64,000 nucleotides of DNA from Firmicutes bacterium CAG:145 (GTDB lineage Bacteria > Bacillota > Clostridia > Peptostreptococcales > Anaerovoracaceae). Under the pieces are notes generated by a model, which worked only from the letters and a program-made list of their open reading frames with translations, did no database searches and was not told the origin of the DNA. Shown here piece after piece: positions 1 to 8,759 of the stretch. The DNA lies in assembly GCA_000435715.1 (NCBI GenBank), contig FR882593.1, forward strand, positions 6,946 through 70,945, written 5' to 3'. Numbering within the stretch: the first letter of the stretch is position 1; every line of letters begins with the position of its first letter. A program made the position numbers and the translations under genes.

Positions 1-395
1 TAGTATGCGCTGCAGGTTCCCAGAAATCAGAAGACAGAGCCAGAAAGTTAGACTTAGCCGACGAGTACTTCCACATGGACGCTACAGATGCCGTAGGCAT
101 GTACAACAAGGCTATGGAACTGACCAACGGCGAACTCTTCGACCTGGTTATCAACTGCGTAAATATTGAAAACACTGAAATGGCTTCCATCTTAGCTTGT
201 AAGGATGACGGAACCGTTTACTTCTTCTCCATGGCCACCAGCTTCACCAAAGCAGCTCTGGGTGCAGAAGGTGTCGGCAAGGACGTAAACATGATCATCG
301 GAAACGGCTACACTAAGGGCCACGCAGCGATCACTCTGCAGGTTCTCAGAGAGCATGAAGGGTTGAGAGAGTTATTTAGAGAAATGTATTCCTAA
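1..395 (+). CDS. kdd: L-erythro-3,5-diaminohexanoate dehydrogenase, C-terminal part (5' end outside window)
   Basis: The frame is open from base 3 to the TAA at 393-395 with no start of its own, so this is the end of a gene entering from the left. The roughly 130 visible residues resemble the C-terminus of Kdd, the NAD-dependent oxidative deaminase that converts 3,5-diaminohexanoate to 5-amino-3-oxohexanoate in clostridial lysine fermentation. The assignment rests on recalled family similarity and on context: the genes that follow encode the two aminomutases that make its substrate. The nucleotide-binding domain is not visible, so function cannot be checked from residues here. Confidence 0.8.
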   Translation, partial: VCAAGSQKSEDRARKLDLADEYFHMDATDAVGMYNKAMELTNGELFDLVINCVNIENTEMASILACKDDGTVYFFSMATSFTKAALGAEGVGKDVNMIIGNGYTKGHAAITLQVLREHEGLRELFREMYS

Positions 396-597
396 GCCTT
401 AAGCTTGTCTTTTTCGCCTCTCGCGGTGTCCGCAGCGACTTCTCGCGTGTTCGCGTACTTAAATGTACGCTTCGGCGCAGCGTGTGAGGATGATACGATT
501 ACATGATATGTATTCCGCGCTTTTTGTGAACCACTTCCTCAAGGCGCGGAAAAACAAAAAGAATAAAATCCCAAAATTAAAATTGAAGGAGAAAAAA
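396..597. other. kdd-kamA gap with two hairpins
   Basis: No gene is seen in this 202-base gap. It holds two inverted repeats: GCGTAC/GTACGC at 453-470 around a six-base loop, and TTCCGCGC/GCGCGGAA at 513-551 around a longer loop. Neither is followed by a T-run, so they look more like mRNA processing or stability structures than terminators. An in-frame upward extension of kamA through this gap is possible but unlikely, because the ribosome binding site is at 588-592. Confidence 0.4.
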
Positions 598-1857
598 ATG
601 GCAATTAGAAATTGGAAAGACATCCCTTTGTTCAAAGATGTTACCGACGAACAGTGGAATGACTGGCATTGGCAGGTTGAACACAGACTGTCTACTGTAG
701 AAGAGATCGCTCAGGTAGTCAACCTTACCGAAAAGGAAAGAGAAGATATTGAAAAAGTCATGGGCGGCTTCAGAGTAGGTATCACACCTTATTATGCTTC
801 CCTGATGGATCCTGATGATCCGAGAGATCCTGTAAGAATGCAGGCAGTGCCTACACTGGCTGAAATGCACAGATCAGAAGCAGACGATCTTGACCCTCTT
901 CACGAGGACGCCGATTCCCCTGCTCCTGGACTTACCCACAGATATCCGGACAGAGTACTCTTCCTGATAACTGACCAGTGTTCCATGTACTGCAGACACT
1001 GCACCAGAAGAAGACTGGCAGGAGAAACTGACGGTTCAAGATCGAGAGAAGATATCGACGCATGTATCGATTACATAAGAAGAACACCTCAGGTAAGAGA
1101 CGTTCTTCTGTCAGGCGGAGACTGCCTCTGTGTTGAGGATGATACTCTTGAATACATCATCAGCGAACTGAGAAAGATACCTCACGTTGAAATAGTAAGA
1201 CTCGGTTCCAGAACTCCTGTAGTTATGCCTATGAGAATTACCGATAAGCTGGTAAACATGCTGAAGAAGTATCATCCTATCTGGCTGAACACCCACTTCA
1301 ACCATCCTAAGGAAATGACTCCGGACGCTATGGAAGCATGCAGAAAGATGGCTGACGCAGGTATTCCTCTCGGAAACCAGTCAGTACTCTTAAGAGGCGT
1401 AAACGACTGCAAGCACATCATGAGAGAACTGGTACATCTGCTGGTTAAGAACAGAGTAAGACCTTACTACATTTACATCTGCGACCTTTCGATGGGTATC
1501 GAACACTTCAGAACGCCTGTTTCAAAGGGTATCGAGATCATCGAAGGACTGAGAGGACATACTTCGGGATACGCTGTTCCTACTTTCGTAGTAGACGCTC
1601 CTGGCGGCGGCGGAAAGACTCCGGTTATGCCTCAGTACGTGATTTCTCAGACTCCTCACAAAGTCATCCTGAGAAACTACGAGGGTATAATCACCACTTA
1701 TACAGAGCCTCAGCTTCCTGACCTTCCTTGCACCTGCGACTACTGCACAGGCAAGAAGACTTACAAATATCAGGGAGTTTCCGCACTGGGCGAAGGTCCT
1801 GAGATCAGAACCATCGAGCCTGCACACCTGGCCAGACACGAAAGAAATCAACACTAA
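598..1857 (+). CDS. kamA: Lysine 2,3-aminomutase
   Basis: KamA interconverts L-lysine and L-beta-lysine, the first step of lysine fermentation, using a radical SAM [4Fe-4S] cluster and PLP. The protein is 419 residues, close to the 416 of the Clostridium subterminale enzyme. The cluster motif CSMYCRHC gives C128, C132 and C135, and PGGGGK places the PLP lysine at K340, each shifted by three from the C. subterminale residues. The start at 598 is chosen because AAGGAG lies just upstream and the protein then begins like known KamA proteins; an earlier in-frame ATG at 463 would add 45 unlikely residues. It sits between kdd and kamB. Confidence 0.95.
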   Translation: MAIRNWKDIPLFKDVTDEQWNDWHWQVEHRLSTVEEIAQVVNLTEKEREDIEKVMGGFRVGITPYYASLMDPDDPRDPVRMQAVPTLAEMHRSEADDLDPLHEDADSPAPGLTHRYPDRVLFLITDQCSMYCRHCTRRRLAGETDGSRSREDIDACIDYIRRTPQVRDVLLSGGDCLCVEDDTLEYIISELRKIPHVEIVRLGSRTPVVMPMRITDKLVNMLKKYHPIWLNTHFNHPKEMTPDAMEACRKMADAGIPLGNQSVLLRGVNDCKHIMRELVHLLVKNRVRPYYIYICDLSMGIEHFRTPVSKGIEIIEGLRGHTSGYAVPTFVVDAPGGGGKTPVMPQYVISQTPHKVILRNYEGIITTYTEPQLPDLPCTCDYCTGKKTYKYQGVSALGEGPEIRTIEPAHLARHERNQH

Positions 1858-1883
1858 TTTAGTTTCTTTGTACTGAAACATTT

Positions 1884-1915
1884 CCTATAGGGAGGTCTTT
1901 GGGTCTCCCTATAGG
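1884..1915 (+). other. Intra-operon hairpin between kamA and kamB
   Basis: A perfect 11-base inverted repeat, CCTATAGGGAG at 1884-1894 and CTCCCTATAGG at 1905-1915, surrounds a ten-base loop. No T-run follows and the kamB ribosome binding site starts five bases later. It could be a weak terminator, an RNase-protection structure, or a device setting kamA versus kamB expression. Confidence 0.55.
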
Positions 1916-1936
1916 TATATGGAGGATAGAGCAATA

Positions 1937-2956
1937 ATGGGGTTATTATACGACCTTTCAACTAAATACAAGACCCTCTCTATCGTGGGAATGGCAAAAA
2001 ATGCAGGCAAAACTACGGCCCTAAACTATCTCATCGAGGAGGCCATCGACGAGGGAATACTCCTTGGGGTTACTTCGACGGGAAGAGACGGAGAGAGTCA
2101 GGACTTGGTTACGGGAACGGAAAAACCGAGAGTATATCTGGATCAGGATATGCTGGTGGCAGTGCCCTCACTCCTCTACGACCTGGCCGACGCAGGCCTG
2201 GAAGTGATAAAGAGAACAAAATATTCAACGGCTATCGGAGAACTTCTCATATGCAGAGTGAGAGAAGCGGGATACGTTCAGATAGCGGGCCCGGTAATAA
2301 ACGCAGAACAGAAGATGCTCTGCGATGATATGATAAACCTGGGCTGCCAGCTGATACTGATCGACGGCGCTATCGACAGAAAGTCCATCGCTTCGCCTGA
2401 TACATCCGATGCCATCATACTCTCTACAGGAGCTGTTCTTTCCAGAAAGATGAACAAGGTCGTAGAAGAAACCGCACACATCGTAAACCTTTACAGGACT
2501 CCGCAGCTTGAAGAAGGAGTCATAAGAGACGCAATAGAAAACAACAACTTTGACGATAAGATTATGCTGGTCAATGGCAAAGGCGAGGTCAAAAAGCTTG
2601 ACCTGATTACGGGCCTTGGCGCCGCTAAAGAGATCAACGGCAGCATCGACGAGGATACTAGATATATATATATTCCCGGCGCTTTTACAAACAGCGTGAT
2701 TTCCGATATAAGCCTTAAGAATCTGAAACAGGTGCAGTTCATACTCAAGGATCCCACCAAGATCTTTGTCAACGTCATGGACTGGGGCGTTTTCAGAAAA
2801 AAAGGCTTTAGAGCAAGCGTTCTGGAAAATATCGAGATAGCGGCTATCACAGTAAATCCGTGGGCGCCGGCCGGATACACATTTGACAACAGAGTACTTC
2901 TTGCAGAAATGCAGAAGGCTATACCTGATATTCCTATTATAGACGTAAGGATGTAA
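1937..2956 (+). CDS. kamB: Lysine 5,6-aminomutase reactivase subunit KamB
   Basis: This 339-residue protein has a P-loop near its start (GMAKNAGKTT, residues 18-27). It lies between kamA and the MutS-like kamC, the position of KamB in lysine-fermentation clusters. KamB and KamC are annotated together as an ATP-dependent reactivase that renews the B12-dependent lysine 5,6-aminomutase after suicide inactivation. That role comes from family knowledge, not from the sequence alone. ATG 1937 is preferred because GGAGG occupies 1921-1925; an ATG at 1919 has no ribosome binding site and would add six residues. The stop is two bases before kamC, which suggests translational coupling. Confidence 0.78.
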   Translation: MGLLYDLSTKYKTLSIVGMAKNAGKTTALNYLIEEAIDEGILLGVTSTGRDGESQDLVTGTEKPRVYLDQDMLVAVPSLLYDLADAGLEVIKRTKYSTAIGELLICRVREAGYVQIAGPVINAEQKMLCDDMINLGCQLILIDGAIDRKSIASPDTSDAIILSTGAVLSRKMNKVVEETAHIVNLYRTPQLEEGVIRDAIENNNFDDKIMLVNGKGEVKKLDLITGLGAAKEINGSIDEDTRYIYIPGAFTNSVISDISLKNLKQVQFILKDPTKIFVNVMDWGVFRKKGFRASVLENIEIAAITVNPWAPAGYTFDNRVLLAEMQKAIPDIPIIDVRM

Positions 2957-2958
2957 TT

Positions 2959-4713
2959 ATGAGACAAGGCAAGAACAGAAGGCTGGCCAATGTTAAGACG
3001 AGACGGGAGACCGGTCTTGATCACGTCATGTTTAATCTCGATCTCAATACTCCTTTCGGCCGCAAACAGCTCAAGGAGATTCAGCCTTATTACCCGGGCG
3101 AAGAAGAGGAGCTGAGAGAAGAACTGGGCCGGGTGGAGATGATGATCGAGTTCGTGAAGCAGAACAGGACTTTGACAGATAAGATCCAAGAAGTTTTCAT
3201 GGAAGTCAAAGACCCTTCGCTGACCGTTCAAAGGAGCGGAAGCACTACTCTTTCCGTGGTAGAGCTTTATGAAGTCAAATCGCTGCTTCTGCAGATGAGA
3301 CAGCTCAGAAAACTTACCATGGAACATGAGATAGGAGATTACAAGGGAAGCCACTGTATCTCCGAGATAAAAGAAAATCTCACAGAAGGTGGAGAAAATC
3401 AGCTTCCTGCTTTTGAAAGGGCTGAAGATGAACCGGTGGTGAACACGGTGCCAGAGGAGTATTTCCTTGAGGATACAGAGGATCTCCTGAATGAACTCGA
3501 TCCACGCGGCGACCGCATGAACACCTTTTACATCTATAACGAGTTCAGTCCGCTTTTAGGAGAATACCGAGGCAAGAAGCGTGAGTATGAGCTTCTCATA
3601 AGAAAAGAGCAGAAGCAGGCCAGAGAAGAACTGAGAAAAGAATACGGAATTCAGCTGACTCCCAAGTTTGACATCGTCGTGGCTAAATCCCATCCGGATT
3701 TTGAAAAGATACAGAACATAAAAGAGCTGGAAGTGGTGGATCAGGATTACATGAGCGTTACCATGCAGCTCAAGCCTACGGAGCAGATATATGACTACAT
3801 CTGCGAAGTGGAGAAGATAAACGCCGATATAGACATGGAAGAGGAGCGGATAAGGGAGCAGCTTTCTCGCAAAGTTTCCCTCAAGGCAGAGGTTCTGACC
3901 AGAAACTGCGAAAGGATGGGAGCCTTGGATCTTGCGCTGGCCAGAGCTATATATTCCATAAAACACGATCTCGTGAAGCCTGAGATCGTCGAAGATCATG
4001 TGGTGGAATTCGAAGACGGAAGAAATCTTCAAGTAGAAGATATAATAAAAGCCAAAGGGAAAAAGTACTGCCCGATTTCTCTGTCGCTAAAAGATGGAGT
4101 GACTCTCATAACGGGAGCCAATATGGGAGGCAAGACCATTTCTCTGAAGCTGGCCGGACAGATACCTATTCTAACTCAGTACGGATTTTTCGTACCGGCA
4201 AAAAAAGCCACAGTAGGACTGTCCAATTATATGCAGATACTCATCGGAGACTCTCAGTCTGTAGAGAGAGGTTTGTCAAGTTTCGGCTCCGAGATGGAAG
4301 AATTGAAAGAGATACTGGACCACGGAGTGGACAGGAGTCTCATACTGATAGATGAGATCGCCTCCGGAACAAATCCTACGGAGGGCACGGCTCTGACAAA
4401 GAGTCTGGTGGACTATTTAATCGAAAAACCGTATATTTCTCTGATCACGACTCATTTCGAATCTGTAACTGAACGTGAAGGAGTAGTGAATATGCAGGTC
4501 AGAGGTCTGGCCGACTGCAATTTTACTCTGCTTAACAGCGAGATACAGCATGCGAACCGTCGTGACAGAATAAATATAATTTCCAAGTACATGGATTACC
4601 GCCTGTACAGGGTAGATAATGAAGCACAAGTACCTAAGGATGCTCTCAGTATAGCTGCTATGCTCGGAATCGACAAAGCAATTATAGACGGAGCGAAAAA
4701 ATATATCAGATAA
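2959..4713 (+). CDS. kamC: Lysine 5,6-aminomutase reactivase ATPase KamC (MutS-like)
   Basis: The 584-residue protein ends in a MutS-type ATPase domain. Walker A GANMGGKT is at residues 386-393 and the Walker B segment LILIDEIASG has its acidic pair at D465-E466, followed by a threonine-histidine switch (ITTHFES). The N-terminal half is charged and helical and lacks the MutS mismatch-recognition domain, so mismatch repair is unlikely. In lysine fermenters this protein accompanies KamB and is thought to power reactivation of KamDE. It starts two bases after kamB and ends eleven bases before kamD. Confidence 0.82.
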   Translation: MRQGKNRRLANVKTRRETGLDHVMFNLDLNTPFGRKQLKEIQPYYPGEEEELREELGRVEMMIEFVKQNRTLTDKIQEVFMEVKDPSLTVQRSGSTTLSVVELYEVKSLLLQMRQLRKLTMEHEIGDYKGSHCISEIKENLTEGGENQLPAFERAEDEPVVNTVPEEYFLEDTEDLLNELDPRGDRMNTFYIYNEFSPLLGEYRGKKREYELLIRKEQKQAREELRKEYGIQLTPKFDIVVAKSHPDFEKIQNIKELEVVDQDYMSVTMQLKPTEQIYDYICEVEKINADIDMEEERIREQLSRKVSLKAEVLTRNCERMGALDLALARAIYSIKHDLVKPEIVEDHVVEFEDGRNLQVEDIIKAKGKKYCPISLSLKDGVTLITGANMGGKTISLKLAGQIPILTQYGFFVPAKKATVGLSNYMQILIGDSQSVERGLSSFGSEMEELKEILDHGVDRSLILIDEIASGTNPTEGTALTKSLVDYLIEKPYISLITTHFESVTEREGVVNMQVRGLADCNFTLLNSEIQHANRRDRINIISKYMDYRLYRVDNEAQVPKDALSIAAMLGIDKAIIDGAKKYIR

Positions 4714-4724
4714 GGAGAAACAGG

Positions 4725-6278
4725 ATGAAAAGCAAACTAAACCTTGACCCGAAAGTTGTTGACAGCGCTCGCCAGCATGCGGCAAATATTGCTCACGACA
4801 TGCAGGAATTTATCGAGCGCCATACGACGGTATCAACAGAGAGAACTATCGTAAGACTTTTGGGTGTCGACGGCGTCGATGATGTTGACACTCCGCTTCC
4901 TAACGTAGTGGTAGATCAGCTTAAGGAGGCTGGCGCATTGCCTACAGGAGCCGCTTACTGGATCGGAAACGCTATAGTTCAGACCGGCAAGACTCCTCAG
5001 GAGATCGCAGAAGAAATGGCAGAAGGAAAGCTGGACATTACAAAACTTCCTACCTGCTCTCAGGAAGAGGCTTCCGAAGCTCTTAAACCTTCTATAAAAG
5101 CCACTTTCGAGAAGATAGACATGCAGAAGGCTAAGCGTGAGGAATATCTTAAGACTATCGGAGAGGGACCGGAGCCTTACATCTATGTAATCGTTGCTAC
5201 CGGAAACATCTACGAAGACGTCATTCAGGCTCAGGCTGCGGCCAGACAGGGAGCCGACATCATAGCAGTTATAAGAACTACTGCTCAGTCTCTTCTGGAC
5301 TACGTTCCTTACGGACCTACCACAGAGGGATTCGGCGGTACATATGCTACTCAGGAAAACTTCAGAATCATGAGAAAAGCCCTCGACGAGGTGGGAGAAG
5401 AAGTAGGAAGATATATCAGACTCTGCAACTACTCATCGGGAATGTGCATGCCTGAGATCGCTGCCATGGGAGCTTTGGAGAGACTGGACGTAATGCTCAA
5501 CGACGCAATTTACGGAATCCTGTTCAGAGACATCAACATGCAGAGAACTCTGGTAGACCAGTTCATGTCCAGAGTAATCATCGGTTACTGCGGCATCATC
5601 TTCAATTCAGGCGAGGACAACTACCTGACCACAGATGACGCTATCGAAGCCGCGCACACTGTAACTGCTTCTCAGTTTATAAACGAACAGTTTGCAGTTC
5701 TCGCAAATATTCCGGAAGAGCAGATGGGACTTGGACACGCTTTCGAAATGGATCCTAACACAGAGGACGGATTCCTTCTTGAGCTGTCTCAGGCTCAGAT
5801 GGCAAGAGAAATCTTCCCTAAAGCAAGACTCAAATATATGCCGCCTACAAAGTTCATGACAGGCAATATCTTTAAAGGCCATCTTCAGGACGCCCTGTTC
5901 AACCTGGTTACGGTTTGGACTCATCAGTCGCTGCTGCTGACGGGAATGCTCACCGAGGCTATTCACACTCCTCTGATGCAGGACAGATATCTGGCTATTG
6001 AAAACGCAAGATATATCTTCAATAACTGCAGACATATAGGAGATGAGATTGAGTTCAAAGAAGGCGGAATAATCCAGAGCCGCGCCCAGAACGTTTTAAA
6101 AAAGGCTGACGAGCTCCTTGAAGAAGTAGAAAAAGAAGGTCTCTTCTCTACCATCGAAAAAGGTATATTCGGCGGCGTAAAGCGCCCGTTTGACGGAGGA
6201 CACGGCCTTGAAGGCGTCTGCACTAAGGGCGAAAACTACTTCAATCCGTTTATTCCACTGTTTATGGATCATGAATAA
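4725..6278 (+). CDS. kamD: Lysine 5,6-aminomutase alpha subunit
   Basis: KamD is the large, TIM-barrel subunit of the adenosylcobalamin- and PLP-dependent lysine 5,6-aminomutase, which moves the terminal amino group of beta-lysine (or D-lysine) to carbon 5. The 517-residue length matches the family, and the sequence is recognisable throughout. An AAGGAG site precedes ATG 4725 and kamE follows after 15 bases with its own AAGGAGG, as expected for subunits made in equal amount. No lesions are seen. Confidence 0.93.
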   Translation: MKSKLNLDPKVVDSARQHAANIAHDMQEFIERHTTVSTERTIVRLLGVDGVDDVDTPLPNVVVDQLKEAGALPTGAAYWIGNAIVQTGKTPQEIAEEMAEGKLDITKLPTCSQEEASEALKPSIKATFEKIDMQKAKREEYLKTIGEGPEPYIYVIVATGNIYEDVIQAQAAARQGADIIAVIRTTAQSLLDYVPYGPTTEGFGGTYATQENFRIMRKALDEVGEEVGRYIRLCNYSSGMCMPEIAAMGALERLDVMLNDAIYGILFRDINMQRTLVDQFMSRVIIGYCGIIFNSGEDNYLTTDDAIEAAHTVTASQFINEQFAVLANIPEEQMGLGHAFEMDPNTEDGFLLELSQAQMAREIFPKARLKYMPPTKFMTGNIFKGHLQDALFNLVTVWTHQSLLLTGMLTEAIHTPLMQDRYLAIENARYIFNNCRHIGDEIEFKEGGIIQSRAQNVLKKADELLEEVEKEGLFSTIEKGIFGGVKRPFDGGHGLEGVCTKGENYFNPFIPLFMDHE

Positions 6279-6293
6279 GGAGGTGCTCAGGAA

Positions 6294-7088
6294 ATGGCAG
6301 AAAATAAGACAGCGACTACTCAGGTTGACTTGACATGTGTCAAGCCTTACGGAGACGCATTAAACGACGGTAAAGTTCAACTCGCATTCACTCTTCCTGT
6401 GCCTTACGGTGAAGAAGCTGAAGAATGTGCGAAACAATACGCAAGAAAATTAGGATTGGAAGAACCAAATGTAGCATACTATTGCGAGCTTACAAAAGGA
6501 TATACATTTTTTAACGTCTATGGTTCGGCTCAGACCACTATCGACTACACTGCTATCAAAGTTCCAAAAGTAGAGGGTACTGTTATGGACCGTGTAGAGT
6601 GCGGCGAATGGATAGGAGAACATATAGGCAGGGATATCGTGGTAGTGGGAGCTTCCATAGAGTCTGACGCTCATACCGTAGGTATCGACGCTATAATTCA
6701 GATGAAAGGATTCCACGGACACTTCGGTCTGGAAAGATTCAAGAACGTGGTAGCTTATAACATGGGTTCGCAGGTTCCTTGTGAGGCTCTCATAGCTAAA
6801 GCCAAAGAAGTTAATGCTGACGCTATATTGGTTTCCCAGACTGTAACTCAGAAGGATATTCATATCAAACAGCTGACTAAGATGGTAGAGCTGGTGGAAG
6901 CCGAAGGTCTCCGCGATAAAGTTATTCTGACCTGCGGAGGTCCGAGAATTTCTCATGAACTGGCTCAGGAGCTGGGATATGACGCAGGCTTCGGACCTGG
7001 AAAATATGCCGAGCATGTGATGAGCTATATCATGCAGGAAGTAGAAAAGAGAGGATGGCAGGATAAGGCCAACATGGCAGACCGCTGA
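6294..7088 (+). CDS. kamE: Lysine 5,6-aminomutase beta subunit (B12-binding)
   Basis: KamE carries the Rossmann-type cobalamin domain of lysine 5,6-aminomutase. The B12 motif DAHTVG puts the cobalt-ligating histidine at H127, and the PLP-binding lysine is K138 in the segment QMKGFHG. Both are six positions before the well-known H133 and K144 of the clostridial enzyme, which supports the start and the family call. Length is 264 residues. AAGGAGG lies about nine bases before ATG 6294. The protein pairs with KamD; KamB/KamC are the likely repair partners. Confidence 0.94.
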   Translation: MAENKTATTQVDLTCVKPYGDALNDGKVQLAFTLPVPYGEEAEECAKQYARKLGLEEPNVAYYCELTKGYTFFNVYGSAQTTIDYTAIKVPKVEGTVMDRVECGEWIGEHIGRDIVVVGASIESDAHTVGIDAIIQMKGFHGHFGLERFKNVVAYNMGSQVPCEALIAKAKEVNADAILVSQTVTQKDIHIKQLTKMVELVEAEGLRDKVILTCGGPRISHELAQELGYDAGFGPGKYAEHVMSYIMQEVEKRGWQDKANMADR

Positions 7089-7173
7089 TCGGCCTCATTG
7101 ACATTGACCTTGAATTGCGGTAGAGTATATATATCGGATAAATAGGCAAATTTTAAGAAAGGTGATATATAAC

Positions 7174-7899
7174 ATGATTAACAAAATTATGACTGCAGAC
7201 GAAGCAGTTGCAGGCGTAAAAGACGGTATGACCATCATGGTCGGCGGATTCCTGGCTACAGGTTCTCCTGAAGTTTTAATGGACGCCTTAGTAAGAAAAG
7301 GCGTAAAGCATCTTACCGTTATTGCCAATGACGGTGGACTCGACGCAGGACAACCTGCGGGAGAATTCGGCGCAAAGACTGCAAGAGGCGTTGGCAAGCT
7401 GCTGGAGCACCACATGGTAGACCACATTATCGCTTCTCATCTGGGAGTAAACCCTAAGCTTAACGAGCAGTTCGCCGAAGGCACTCTGAAATATACGCTG
7501 GTTCCTCAGGGAACTCTGGCTGAAAAGATCAGAGCGGCAGCTTACGGTCTGGGCGGCGTTCTGACTCCTACGGGAGTCGGTACTCCTATGGAGACAGAGG
7601 TTGACGAGCTGGGAAGAGAAAAGAAAGTCGTAGAGATTGAGGGCAAGAAGTATCTTCTTGAACTGCCTCTTCGCGCAGATTACGCTTTCATCAGACCTTC
7701 TGTAGCTGATAAATTCGGCAACTACTATTGCTCAAAAGCAACAAAGAACTTCAACTATGTAATGGCCGGAGCGGCTGACAAGACTATAATCGCTCCTGAA
7801 AAGATAGTGGAGGTAGGCGAAATTGACCCTGATATGTTCGCCGTTGCAGGCGTACTGGTAGATGCTATTGCGGAAGGAGAAAAACCATGGCAGATTTAA
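7174..7899 (+). CDS. atoD: Acetoacetate CoA-transferase subunit A (butyryl-CoA:acetoacetate type)
   Basis: This is the alpha subunit of a class I CoA transferase, about 241 residues, with the typical N-terminal glycine-rich segment (MVGGFLATGSPEVL). In lysine fermentation such an enzyme moves CoA between butyryl-CoA and acetoacetate, so the position after kamE fits. ATG 7174 is chosen because AAAGGTG lies at 7158-7164; a GTG at 7162 overlaps that site. A TTGACA-like box at 7099-7104 with a poor -10 could be an internal promoter but is weak. The 3' end overlaps atoA by 13 bases, implying coupled translation. Confidence 0.9.
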   Translation: MINKIMTADEAVAGVKDGMTIMVGGFLATGSPEVLMDALVRKGVKHLTVIANDGGLDAGQPAGEFGAKTARGVGKLLEHHMVDHIIASHLGVNPKLNEQFAEGTLKYTLVPQGTLAEKIRAAAYGLGGVLTPTGVGTPMETEVDELGREKKVVEIEGKKYLLELPLRADYAFIRPSVADKFGNYYCSKATKNFNYVMAGAADKTIIAPEKIVEVGEIDPDMFAVAGVLVDAIAEGEKPWQI

Positions 7900-8543
7900 A
7901 AGCGAGAATAGCAAAGAGATGTGCAAAAGAATTCAAAGACGGTGAATTCGCCAATCTGGGAATCGGCCTTCCTACAATGGTAGCCGATTACATTCCTGAA
8001 GATATTATGGTTACATTCCATTCCGAAAACGGATTCGCAGGAATCGACGCCATAGCAGACGGATCCAACCTGGATGTTGACATCATCAACTCCGGCGGTA
8101 CTTATGTAACTGTCGTTGACAGAGTTAAATACTTTGACACTGCAGAATCTTTCGGCCTCGTAAGAGGAGGACACGTAAGAGCTACAGTTCTCGGCGCAAT
8201 GGAAGTAGCTGAGAACGGAGACTTGGCCAACTGGATCGTACCGGGCAAGAAGGTAGCAGGTATGGGAGGCGCTATGGACCTCTGTACAGGTTGTCCTGAA
8301 GTTATCATCGTAATGCTTCACACTCAGAAGGGTAATCCGAAGATTTTGAAGAAGTGTACTCTCCCGCTGACAGCAGAGAGATGCGTTTCCAAGATCATCA
8401 CTGAAATGGGCGTTATGGAAGTCAGAGAAGACGGTATTTGGGTAGTAGAACTTCACCCTGATTACACCAAGGAAGACATCCAGGCCGCTACAGGCTGCGA
8501 GCTCCACTTCGATCCTAACATGAAGGCGATGGAAGAAGAATAG
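7887..8543 (+). CDS. atoA: Acetoacetate CoA-transferase subunit B
   Basis: This is the beta subunit of the CoA transferase, 218 residues. The catalytic glutamate that forms the enzyme-CoA thioester is E47 in the SENG motif (E46 in E. coli AtoA). The conserved GLPT and GGAMDLCTG segments are present. It overlaps atoD by 13 bases in a different frame and is the last gene of the lysine operon, since a strong intrinsic terminator begins nine bases after the stop. Confidence 0.92.
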   Translation: MADLKARIAKRCAKEFKDGEFANLGIGLPTMVADYIPEDIMVTFHSENGFAGIDAIADGSNLDVDIINSGGTYVTVVDRVKYFDTAESFGLVRGGHVRATVLGAMEVAENGDLANWIVPGKKVAGMGGAMDLCTGCPEVIIVMLHTQKGNPKILKKCTLPLTAERCVSKIITEMGVMEVREDGIWVVELHPDYTKEDIQAATGCELHFDPNMKAMEEE

Positions 8544-8551
8544 AATCAATC

Positions 8552-8580
8552 AAAAGGGCCTCCCGCAGGGAGGCCCTTTT
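8552..8580 (+). terminator. Intrinsic terminator of the lysine operon
   Basis: A perfect 13-base stem, AAAAGGGCCTCCC and its complement, closes on the three-base loop GCA and ends in TTTT. It directly follows atoA. Confidence 0.92.
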
Positions 8581-8589
8581 TGCGTGGCG

Positions 8590-8758
8590 AACAGCCGGCC
8601 GGCAGGCGGATATCCAAAATCGGCGAAAAGGTTATCCATTATGACATAAAATCGCCGATTTTGGATAATAATTATCCGGAATTCGCAAAATCGTTATCCA
8701 AAAGGAAAGGATTTTGCGAATTCCGGAAACCGCGCGCCTGCGCGCCCGCCCGCCGGGA
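8590..8758. repeat. Compound palindromic element (two long perfect hairpins in a GC-rich frame)
   Basis: Two perfect inverted repeats lie side by side: a 16-base arm pair at 8611-8626/8652-8667 and an 18-base pair at 8675-8692/8710-8727. Each loop contains GTTATCCA, and the arms share TATCCAAAA/TTTTGGATA, so the two hairpins look like variants of one unit. GC-rich flanks at 8592-8609 and 8730-8757 can pair partly with each other and would turn the element into a three-way junction. It lies between the lysine operon terminator and the stop codon of the minus-strand gene that follows. No gene fits here. Confidence 0.8.
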
Positions 8759-8759
8759 G

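Noticed and set aside
463..597. Upstream extension of kamA
   Set aside because: The added 45 residues do not match KamA proteins, and a good ribosome binding site lies just before 598.
7099..7127. Internal promoter before atoD
   Set aside because: TTGACA is present, but the matching -10 (TAGAGT) is poor, and the genes read as one operon.
8611..8727. Integron attC-type site or DnaA-box cluster
   Set aside because: The GTTATCCA pieces do not fit the attC core rule and differ from the DnaA consensus in the last bases.
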